Shown: one piece after another, positions 36,101 through 44,100 of the stretch | How the letters are laid out: the number at the start of each line of letters is the position of its first letter | Position numbering within the stretch: the stretch's first letter is position 1 | Assembly: GCF_000421525.1 (NCBI RefSeq) | Contig: NZ_ATXE01000003.1 | Coordinates: forward strand, 1 to 64,000 | DNA length: 64,000 nucleotides | From: Aestuariimicrobium kwangyangense DSM 21549 | GTDB taxonomy: Bacteria > Actinomycetota > Actinomycetes > Propionibacteriales > Propionibacteriaceae | Direction: 5' to 3' | Position numbers and translations under genes: made by a program | Notes under the pieces: generated by a model | What the model was told of the DNA's origin: nothing | Seen by the model: only the letters and a program-made list of their open reading frames with translations | Database searches by the model: none

Positions 36101-36125
36101 GTTGCGTAGGGTGCCTGTGTCGTGA
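33102..36125 (+). CDS. Membrane-anchored beta-propeller protein with carbohydrate-binding-like domains
   Basis: 1007 residues from GTG 33102, 13 bp after the wecB stop. An N-terminal helix (about 7-27, TILAVVGVVVIVLVSAAIL) serves as signal anchor or signal peptide, followed by a Pro/Ser/Thr linker, two GDFE/GGFE jelly-roll-like domains (about 60-210 and 210-355) and a large beta-propeller (about 365-1007). Repeats include GSVYTGSQGGHVYHW, DGRIWGGTYPGGELI, GSLYVGGYGGASLAVV, FLGTYTRGKIFRYDT and DIAYGGTSRWGG. It matches the product of 17464-20427 domain by domain, often word for word. No catalytic motif was recognised. Probably faces the wall and contacts the exported glycan. The stop overlaps the next start by 4 bp. 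Confidence 0.82.
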   Translation: MTPRNRWTILAVVGVVVIVLVSAAILRVTGSSRAPGPTPTSPSGRGATPRPQSSSTTDLGQLGDFEAGNPIPLGWQVNAPRGVTVETSSTRAVTGKRSLYVADETPSAGATVMGPALTMVGGAVTYLRGRAFITQGQQDMSLVFYDRLGKELGRVSGSAVPSAGRWSTVTLRGVAPEGVAVAQVVISTADKGLSQGWWDALASLEPALRNGGFEDAPSRTEPVPGWTDASNAAGSARVVTDDPRTGRRALELLAAEPADTARVTSSLTPVFGGGATRLRMWVRQGTRALEVTVDWFASDGTPAGTEHVDLTSPGTQWRLASRDLNAPTLASTARVTFTAWGPSSVTLDGVTLLPIVDGLSLPGEGGIVGDPLDDFSNVVQTTLTTVDGRLKACAIVSGYPAHFQVVDVVTGDLEADLPFDNPNFSQSGAIAVADDGSVYTGSQGGHVYHWDPVTNTLQDLGRATATATAVFDLTPGPDGRIWGGTYPGGELISIDPTSHLVSNHGQVAPGRDYARAIAVDESYVYVGVGSSTPAIVRIQADDTTKRTTIPLPVPVTTGTVSELSVYGNFLATNVPTGKTPDGTSHPGQRYLYDLTRKTWDVAANVPGQAPVGEDSKGRFFYLRGGSLVGVDSSSGRASTIARHIKVDPWQGRTIHQGVMAGLDGEWMVLFQPASGLQAVNLANGKVVTVNFSFRPVSLRMKSLAVGPEGSLYVGGYGGASLAVVDPATGEASQYPLDRTARGVIGEVEGMISQGRYQFLGTYTRGKIFRYDTTQPWVDGSNPTLVADLSGDLQDRPQAWATSGGRTYFGTVPAYGHRGGVLGVIETPTSAPRVIEQPVPGQSVVSLAASGDIAYGGTSRWGGLGATPIKGDARVFAYDTRSGRLLWSVAPVSGAQSFGGMVLTHDGQLWAATGGTLVRLDPTTGRVMKTVVAAKLSQPERVAWRNVDLKEAEGRLYLAAGGSIHRVDLASGAVTTPVPSGVTHQLLAVVDGEVYFPTGASLRRVPVS

Positions 36126-38455
36126 GCACACCGCTGAAGGGAACCGGTACTGGTATGGCCAACTCGGGGCTTCCGGCTGCTTCGGACTACGGACGATGGG
36201 GGGAAGCCCCTGCCGCCTGGGACTCTCTGAAGTCGTTCGGCGAGGCGGCTCAGTGGCGGCCCGGGGTTCACGTGATCTGGCTGTCGCCGGCCACTCACCT
36301 CGACGTGCTCGTCGTCGGGGACCTGCATGAGGCGGCGGCCGATCGCGCGGTCCCGGTGTTCCTGAGTGGTGCGGTGACGGGGCGCAACGGCGCGTCCGGG
36401 CCGTTCTTCTCAGGCTTGGGCGTGATGTCCGAGGTGGGTGGCCCGTACCTGTGCTTGTCGGACCCGACCCTGGACCACGACTCCGAACTCGCTCTGGGCT
36501 GGTACACGGGACTTCCCGGCGAGGGCGTGCGTGAAGCCATGGCCCACTTCCTTGCGGCCGTCCACACCCGATTGGGTCGGGAGTTGTTGTTGGTCGGGGG
36601 CAGCGGTGGTGGCTTCGCGGCACTCTCTCTGGCCGAGGTCACTTCGGTACCCACCTCGGTCTTCGTCTGGAACCCCCAGACCGACATCCTGCGGTACTCG
36701 CCCGGTCCCGTACTCGACTACCTCTCTGCCATCACCGGCTTCACCACAGCGGACCTGCGTGCGCTGAATGACGACGACCGCGCCGCGTTGTTGTCTGAGC
36801 GCGGGATCACCCATGCGGTGAAGGCTCGTGCAGTGGCCGCGAACCCACACGTACGACGGCTGATGTACGGCCAGAACGCCACTGACTGGCATGTCGGCAG
36901 CCACTTCTTCCCCTGGCTCGACGACTCACCCCTCGAGGCGAGCGGACGTGACTCGTATGTCCGTGGTGACACCCACGTGGCGCTCCTGTCCGAGATCAGC
37001 GTCGGGCACGACCCGTGGCCGAAGCCCGTCATCGTTCGGGTGCTGCAGGTATTGGTGAGGTGCGAGAACAACCCCGTCCCGCTGGTCGACCGCCTGAAGC
37101 AGGAGGGTCTGCTTCCGGCCGACGGGCTCGACAACCTGCCCCGCCGCTGGGATGCGCGAGAGGGTCTCGAGCAAGACCTGCGGGCGATTGTCTGGCGAGC
37201 AACGGATGGAATCCGAGTGCGAGCCACGTGCGTTTCCGGGGCCACCCAACCAGCTGGGCTCTCGGCTCTCGCTGACCCGGCGCCCGAGGGCGAACTGGTG
37301 ACCGTGTCGCTGCGAGACGGGCTGGGCGTCGAGATCGGTCAGCGTCAGGTGCCAGCGGTGACCCCTCCTGCTCGGCTCAAGATCTTCGTGTACGGCAGTT
37401 GCGTCTCCCGCGACACGTTCGCCTACTTCGACAGCACCGTCTTCACCCTCAGCAACTACGTGGCGCGACAGAGCCTGGTGTCGGCCTTCGCTCCCGCCGG
37501 CGATCCCCTCATCGACCCGGCCAAGCTGTCGAGCTCCTTCCAGCGCAGGATGCTCGAGTGGGACGCTGAGTCTGCGCTGCCACGCCTTCTGTCCCAGCGG
37601 GCGCCAGAAGTTGACCTGCTCCTCTGGGACCTCACCGACGAACGACTCGGCGTCTGGCTGTACGACGACGGCCACGTCACCACGTCGTCGGTCGACATCG
37701 CCCCGCACCTGCCCGACGGGCTCGTCAACCGGCGGAGGATCCCGTTCGGTACCGACGAGCATTTCTCACTGTTCCGGGCGGCCCTTCACCAGTGGCGGTC
37801 TCTGTTGGAGCAATGCGGAGTGCTCCACAAGGCGGTGCTCCTCGCGCCACCGTGGGCCACGCAGACTCTTCCAGTTGGCGTTGCCGTGGAGGGGCGCGGA
37901 CCCACGGCCGAGGAGGCGAACCGTGTCATGCCCCGCTACCTCGACCTGATCGAAGAGGTCACGGGAGTGCCTGTCGTGGGACGGGGCCTGAGCGACGTCC
38001 GGTCACCCACGGCGCATCGTTGGGGAGTGGCACCCTTCCACTATGACGAAGCCACCCACGTGGAGCTCGCCCGTGCGGTGCTCGGCCTCCACGGTGGCCT
38101 GATCCGTGAACGAGTGTCTTCCGCGATCGACCCGCTCGCCCTCGTCACCCGCGTACCTCCACGCCCACCCATCGTGGAGGCGGAACGACGGTCGGCCGTC
38201 AACCGAGGCGGTGCAAACATCCGCCAGGTGCGCCGACAGATCGAGGTCACCCTGTCAGGCGTCCCATTCGCTTCGGTGAGGATCGACCTCTATCGGGGCA
38301 GCGAGCGGGTTTCGGCCGGCCCGTGGTCGAAGGAGGCGAGCGCCACCATCCCGATCGACGAGGCAGGTCTGTATCGGGCCCGGGTGCACGTGCTTGATCG
38401 CCAGGGATCCCGGATCGCCATTGCCTCGAACACCTTGCGGGTCAGCCGGCTCTGA
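36122..38455 (+). CDS. Alpha/beta-hydrolase-like + DUF6270-like fusion with C-terminal Ig-like domain
   Basis: 777 residues; GTG at 36122 overlaps the previous stop. Residues about 45-340 look like an alpha/beta hydrolase: VHVIWLS, PVFLSGAVTGRNG and a nucleophile elbow LLVGGSGGGFAAL (Ser near 160). Residues about 418-650 are a DUF6270-like domain with IFVYGSCVSRDTFAYF, SSFQRRMLEWD and HRWGVAPFHYDE, paralogous to the whole product of 29240-29998. Residues about 690-777 are a beta-rich, Ig-like tail (VTLSGVPFASVRIDLYRGSERV) comparable to the tail of the heparinase fusion at 38503-41190. Two possible hydrolase/esterase units in one chain suggest glycan acylation or deacylation, but this is unproven. 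Converges with the minus-strand operon. Confidence 0.78.
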   Translation: MSTPLKGTGTGMANSGLPAASDYGRWGEAPAAWDSLKSFGEAAQWRPGVHVIWLSPATHLDVLVVGDLHEAAADRAVPVFLSGAVTGRNGASGPFFSGLGVMSEVGGPYLCLSDPTLDHDSELALGWYTGLPGEGVREAMAHFLAAVHTRLGRELLLVGGSGGGFAALSLAEVTSVPTSVFVWNPQTDILRYSPGPVLDYLSAITGFTTADLRALNDDDRAALLSERGITHAVKARAVAANPHVRRLMYGQNATDWHVGSHFFPWLDDSPLEASGRDSYVRGDTHVALLSEISVGHDPWPKPVIVRVLQVLVRCENNPVPLVDRLKQEGLLPADGLDNLPRRWDAREGLEQDLRAIVWRATDGIRVRATCVSGATQPAGLSALADPAPEGELVTVSLRDGLGVEIGQRQVPAVTPPARLKIFVYGSCVSRDTFAYFDSTVFTLSNYVARQSLVSAFAPAGDPLIDPAKLSSSFQRRMLEWDAESALPRLLSQRAPEVDLLLWDLTDERLGVWLYDDGHVTTSSVDIAPHLPDGLVNRRRIPFGTDEHFSLFRAALHQWRSLLEQCGVLHKAVLLAPPWATQTLPVGVAVEGRGPTAEEANRVMPRYLDLIEEVTGVPVVGRGLSDVRSPTAHRWGVAPFHYDEATHVELARAVLGLHGGLIRERVSSAIDPLALVTRVPPRPPIVEAERRSAVNRGGANIRQVRRQIEVTLSGVPFASVRIDLYRGSERVSAGPWSKEASATIPIDEAGLYRARVHVLDRQGSRIAIASNTLRVSRL

Positions 38456-38502
38456 CGAGAACGGTGCCTGGGCGGCGACATCGCCCCGCGGCCGGGCGCG
38501 CG

Positions 38503-41190
38503 TCATCCGCCGGCAGGGACGACGACCCAATTGCTCGTGAGCGCAACCGGCTGGTCGTCGGCCCCACCCCGCCCGAACACGCGAACGCGGTAGCGGCCGG
38601 GCGACAGGCCCTCGAAGACGAATTCGCGTCGCGGACCATACGCAACGGTGGCCACATGGTCGCCGCCGCGAAACAGCCGGGCCGAGTACTCCCGCCAGCT
38701 GCCCTGGACGACCCTCGCCGTCACCCCACCCGACTCAGCCGCTGCCTGGATGACCAACAGGTCTGCATCGGTGGGCGTCGAGTCGCCGTGCAGCACCTGG
38801 GCCAGGTGGCTGGCCAGAGCGTCACGGTAGGCCGGCCCGAAGTCCCCGTGGGTGAGTCCGGGCAGGGTCACCAGGGAGGGCGTACCACCCAGCGCCTGCA
38901 CGTGCTCGATGAACGGAAGCACGTGACCCTTGTAGTGGTGATCCTTGTCGCCGACCAACACGGTGATGCGGGAGTTCCGCCAGAGCCCGAGGTTGTCGGA
39001 TGCGAGGTCGTAGAGGGCACGGTTCAGCTCCTCGATGTTCTCCTCAGAGGTGCCGCCCGTCATGAACTCGAGCACATTGGGGTGGGGTGTCGCGACGAAG
39101 TTGCCGATCAGCGTCTGGGGCCCTCCGACGAAGATGTCTCCCGCCCCGAGGGCCATGCCGTGCATCAGCGCCGCCGTCGCACCCTTCGAGGACCCGACAC
39201 ACACCAAGTCGTCCGGGGTGAGGCCCAATTGCTCCAGGGTGCGGCGGATCAGCGCCTGCACTGAGCGGAAGATGGCGCGGTCCCCGTGGTCCTGCAGGTA
39301 GTACGCGCCCTGGTCGCCGAAGTCGTCGAGGATGTACAGGGCCTCGGCCTCGGCGGCATCGATCACGGGCTTGTAGTTGTAGGTGAAATCCCCGCGCTGG
39401 TGCATGCTCGTGAAGGCCACGACCAGCCGACGCTGCGTCCTGCCCTTGGTGCGCAGGTGGTTCACTCCCACCTCTGACTCGAACCGTCGCCAGCCTGAGC
39501 GGGGGCCGACGCCGCGGTCTCGGTAGGTGAAGTCGTGCAGACGGATGCTGGTCCCGATCTGCACATCAGTTCCTGCGAATGACACCACCGCCACGTCGTT
39601 GGGCTCGTGCTGACCCATCGCCGGGAATCGCCAGCCCAGAGGCTTGCGACCGGCGACCCCCTTCTTGACGCTCGTGCGAGTCGGGACGTCGGCTTGCCAC
39701 CACGCGTCCATCACCTTGGTGCCGTGATGGTGAACCTCGTAGCCCTGTCCATGGGGAATGACCTCGAGGTCCTCACCCGCGTGCCAGAGCAGTTCATAGG
39801 CGTGAGGCGAAGGGGCCGTGATCCGGTCGGTGACCTCGATGACAGGTCCGCCGTCGGCGTCGACCACGTCGACCGTGCGCTCATGCACGACACCGTCACG
39901 GAGTCGCGCGTTGCGGCCGGTTGCGGTGAACCCGTCGTCATCTGCGCTGCTCACGCTCATGGTCACGGTCGCCAGGTCACCACCGGTGCGGGGGATGCTC
40001 GTGCCGTCGACCACCAGGGTGCTGTGGGCGTACTGGGAGTAGGCGTACTTCGTGAGCGGATCGCCGTAGTTGTAGCCGTTGGGCCCGGCCTCACTGATGA
40101 GGTCGAGGCGCTCGTGGCGCAGGAACAGGGAGTTCTCGTCTGCGTGCTTGTGGTAGTCACCGTTGTAGGCGGAGCTGAAGAAGACGTAGGTGGCGTCGGG
40201 ATCTCCCCAGGCGCTGCGGTGGATGGCGTACCCCGATTGCGGCAGGACCAAGGTGCGCGTGTCTGGCTCGACGCCCCGCTTGCCGACGGTGGCGGCGTAC
40301 GAGAAGTGGTCGTCGCCGAAGCTGCTTGCTCCGCCGGCGAGCGGAGCGACGGTCGTGTCGCTGACCGGTGGGTAGACGCCGGTGGGTGTGACGGCGTGGG
40401 TGGCGTAGGCGAGTGTGCCCGCGAGCAGGTCTTCGAAGCTGGTGAGCTCGACATGGTCGACGGCTCGCAAGACCTCCAGGTGGGCCATCAGCTGTCGCGA
40501 CACCATCAGGTGGTAATTGGGGGCGTGCTCGATGTGGACGCCCTCGGCGGTGAAGGCGTGCCGGAAGTAGGCGTTGAGTCGACCCAGCGCGGTCGCCAGG
40601 AGGGACTGCCTGAGTTCCTCGGATTCCCACGTCGCCACTCCGGCCCAGTTGACCACGGCGATGTCCTGGAACATCCCGTGGTTGTTGAGGCCCGCGTGGA
40701 AGGCGTCTGAGGCCAACAAGTCGGCTGTCTGGTCGACGAACTCGTGCAGTTCACGCAGTCGACCCTCGTCCAGGTGCTTCGACCAAGCGTCCATCATGGC
40801 GAGATGCATCGTGAGCCGCTGGGCTGTCGTCTCGTCGTGGAACGCCATGCTCGAGGGGTCGCTGCGCCATTCGTCGGCGTGGGCTCGCCACTGACGGGTC
40901 AGCTCCAGGGCCGTTTGGGCCAGTTCCGCGTCGTCGCCCGCTGCAGCGACCCAGTCGGTGAACCAGAGGAAGCCGTGCGCGTAGCGGGCCCGCGAGCGAT
41001 CGGTCTGCTCGGTCCACATCCCACCTTCGTGGAAGGCGATGTCACCGAACTGGGCAGACTCGAACACGCGCTCCGCCATGAACCGGCGAGCTCGCGCAGC
41101 GGCAGGCCCGTTGGTCGCGTGGGGGAGGCGGCGACGTACCACCGGCTCCAGTGCGCCCAGCGACGACGTGGCCATGACCGGCCCCGTCAT
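38503..41190 (-). CDS. Heparinase II/III-like + alpha/beta hydrolase (Asp2-like) fusion
   Basis: 895 residues. The ATG at 41188-41190 overlaps the upstream stop (ATGA); MATSSLG at 41175 is an alternative. Residues about 60-560 are a heparinase II/III unit with NNHGMFQDIAVVNW near 169, Tyr in EHAPNYHLMV near 225 and YHKHADENSLFLRHE near 348, matching the lyase catalytic positions. Residues about 575-800 are an alpha/beta hydrolase with VVAFTSMHQRGDF, VCVGSSKGATAALMHG (nucleophile Ser 668), GDKDHHYKGHV and LPGLTHGDFG, resembling Asp2-type hydrolases. The tail (about 805-895) is Ig-like. No signal peptide is visible. It may cleave or edit the glycan and remove or add an acyl group. Last gene of the export operon. 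Confidence 0.82.
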   Translation of the reverse strand: MTGPVMATSSLGALEPVVRRRLPHATNGPAAARARRFMAERVFESAQFGDIAFHEGGMWTEQTDRSRARYAHGFLWFTDWVAAAGDDAELAQTALELTRQWRAHADEWRSDPSSMAFHDETTAQRLTMHLAMMDAWSKHLDEGRLRELHEFVDQTADLLASDAFHAGLNNHGMFQDIAVVNWAGVATWESEELRQSLLATALGRLNAYFRHAFTAEGVHIEHAPNYHLMVSRQLMAHLEVLRAVDHVELTSFEDLLAGTLAYATHAVTPTGVYPPVSDTTVAPLAGGASSFGDDHFSYAATVGKRGVEPDTRTLVLPQSGYAIHRSAWGDPDATYVFFSSAYNGDYHKHADENSLFLRHERLDLISEAGPNGYNYGDPLTKYAYSQYAHSTLVVDGTSIPRTGGDLATVTMSVSSADDDGFTATGRNARLRDGVVHERTVDVVDADGGPVIEVTDRITAPSPHAYELLWHAGEDLEVIPHGQGYEVHHHGTKVMDAWWQADVPTRTSVKKGVAGRKPLGWRFPAMGQHEPNDVAVVSFAGTDVQIGTSIRLHDFTYRDRGVGPRSGWRRFESEVGVNHLRTKGRTQRRLVVAFTSMHQRGDFTYNYKPVIDAAEAEALYILDDFGDQGAYYLQDHGDRAIFRSVQALIRRTLEQLGLTPDDLVCVGSSKGATAALMHGMALGAGDIFVGGPQTLIGNFVATPHPNVLEFMTGGTSEENIEELNRALYDLASDNLGLWRNSRITVLVGDKDHHYKGHVLPFIEHVQALGGTPSLVTLPGLTHGDFGPAYRDALASHLAQVLHGDSTPTDADLLVIQAAAESGGVTARVVQGSWREYSARLFRGGDHVATVAYGPRREFVFEGLSPGRYRVRVFGRGGADDQPVALTSNWVVVPAGG

Positions 41191-44100
41191 CCGGCCAGCA
41201 CGCCGCGCAAGGCGGCGAGGACGTTCGACTGGGCGAAGTGGGCGCGGACGAATGCCTTGCCCGCCTCGACGTCATGGTCGCCGGCGATGATGTGGTCCAC
41301 CAGCTCGTCGACCGTGGGCTCGATCCACGCAGCGGGATAGATCAGGTCGGCGCCCGACCAGGCCACCGTCACCGGCAGGGCGCCCGAGGCGGCCCCGTCG
41401 GCGATCGTGAGGTGGAAGGACTCGAAATCGCTGGTCGAGAGGACCACACCTATGGAGCGGTACCACTGCGGCATGTCGTCGCCGTGGCCGTCGAAGACGA
41501 CGGTTCCCGGGGCGGCCTCGTTCAGGCGGTCGATCCGTTCCTGCTGGGCGGCGTACCACTTCATCTCGTCGGGCCGCTGTGCCATCCAGGGGTAGTCCTC
41601 CAGTCGCTTCCCCTTGATCCGCAGCCGGTGGTCGTGGCCGCGGTCACGCAGTCGCTCGACCACCTCGATGGCTCGGTCGAGTCGCTTCGTCTGGGGCACG
41701 ATACCGACGAAGCCGATGGTGTGTTCCGCTCCGGGCAGCTTGGGCAGGTCGAGTGCATCGACATCGACAGGGTTGGGGATCACCACCGCCTTGTGGGCGG
41801 GCACCCCGTGACTGCGAATGGCCGCCTGCCGGATGAGTTCGCCGACGAACACGTAGCGATCGACGGCAGCATGTCTGATCTGCGACAGGTACGGGCGTCG
41901 AAGTTCCTGGGAGTGCACCCGCACGACCAGGCGCTGCTGCGCTGAGACGTGCTTGGAGTACCACACCGCGTTGCCCAGCCCCCACTCGCAGAGCACCACA
42001 TCGGCCTGCGCCAGCAACTGCAGTGAGGTGGCTTCGTCGTGTTTGGTGTGGGACTGCCAGACGTCGGTGAGCACGGTGGCTCCCGCCTTTTCCAGCGACG
42101 TGATCAGGGCCGTCGCGAACTTCAGGTCATGGCCGGCGACCAGCACCGTGCGGCCTTCGAGGGACTGACCTGCGGTCTTGTCAGTCATGTCGACGATCCC
42201 GTGGTTCGAGTCGTGCGGGGGTGCACTCATCGTGGTCAGCCTCACCCCGGTCACCCCGTTGCGATGCAGGGCCTCGTCCAGGCCCATCTCGTCCACCAGG
42301 ACGCGGGCGACCAGGCCTGCCGAACTGCTCGGTGCGTCTGTCGGCGTCGCCAACGGGGACGAGAGCGACAGGCCCTCGTCCGCTGCGGGCTCGATCCGTT
42401 CCCATGGCCCGTAGGCATTGCTCAGCAGCAGGTCCTCGAACCACGTACGCGTGAGTGCGGCGAGGGTCGATTCGTCCAGGATTCCGACGTAGTCGGCCGT
42501 GGCCTCACCGCGCGGCACCACCTCGATGCCCAGCTCGGCCAGCAGGGCGTGGGTTTCCTGATCGACCTCGCCCATGACCTGACGAGGCAGAACCGACTGC
42601 TGCGCCACTGCTCGGAGCGCGAGGGCGGGATCCGAATGGCGAATGTCCAAGGCGTAGGTCGCCAAGGTCACTCCCTCCACCGACAGCCCGGCTGTACGGG
42701 TCAGGATGGTGAGTGCGCTGGCGACGGTGTGCGCCCGCAGCACCGACCGAACTTGCAGCCATGCCTCCGCGAGCCTGGCCTGGGGGTTGCGGGACCAACG
42801 GCCGAGCCAGGCGCGCCACATCAGCGGATCGGCACTGACGGGGATGGCTGAGCCGAAGGTCTCCTCGATACCGCGACCGGGACCGGAGAGAACCACCCCA
42901 CCGCACGCGGCGATCTCGACCACGCGTCGGGAGAACATGGAGGGCGAGTCAGAGACGCTGTTGACGTTCAGGTTCGCGAGGTGGGTGGAGTAGGCATCGA
43001 TCACCTCGTCGTAGGGCAGGCTGCCGCGGACGAAGGGCTGCAGCGAGGCGGGGAATCGGTAGGGAGAATCGGGATCGTCTGCCTGCCGGTCGTAGATCGT
43101 CAGGCCGAACGGCTCGGCTGTCGTGAGCAGCGAGGCGAGTTCCGCCGAGCGCTTCTTGTAGCGGTCACCGTAGAACGTTCCGGCGTAGGCAACCGTCGGC
43201 TCGAAGGTGCGCGACCTCGCCAGGGGATTGTGAATCCTCGGCTGGGCGTAGAAGGGAAGTGCCGAGGCTGTTCTCACCGTCCCGAGCCCAGCCCGCAGGT
43301 ACGGGCCGATCATGTCGGCGTCGGTGGTGAACACGTGATCGCAGAGGGCAGCGGTGTCGACGAAACGCGCGAAGTGGACTGGGTCCTCCTTGTTCCAGAA
43401 GACTGTCGGGATTCCGCGTTCGCGCGCGGATGAGAGCAGCGCGGCGATGTCTGCGTGTTCGTCGTCCTCGTACCGTCCGACGCCCCTGAACCACTGACCG
43501 TGGTTGCCCTTCCAGGCCGACTCGATGAAGACGAGGTCGAGTCCTGCCAGTTGGTCGGCCCAGCGGTGCCTGTCCAAGGGTTGGGTCTGCATGGAGGCCG
43601 CCAACGTCTGGCTCGTGAACTCGTCGGCGATGAGTCCGACCCGCAGGTCGGACAGACTGCGCGCCGGGGTGGCATCGGCGAGGCGCTGCTGCTCCAGCCC
43701 GGCGTCGGTGTGGGCCTGTCGCACCTGGGCGGCGACGACGTCCCACGTGCGCTCTCGCAGGCACCACTGCCTCCCGGCCCGGCCGAGATCGGCCCGGCGG
43801 TCAGGATCGTCGATCAGGTCTGCCAGCGCGTCGGCCAGGCCCACGGGGTCGCCAGCGGGGACGAGCAACCCGCGGGGCGGCGCCGTGGGATCGTCCGCCC
43901 CGGCGTAGATGCGGTGCGGTTTCACGTCGGAGAGCACCACTGCCTTGGCGCTGCTCAGGGCCTCCAGCGGCTTCAGTGGTGACACCATCTCGGTGACGGG
44001 AAGACTGAGGCGGGGGAGCGGCATGATGTCGAACAGACTGAGCAGCCGGGGCATTTCCGCGTTGGGCAGCCGTCCGAGCAGTCGCACCCGGTCGCTCAGT

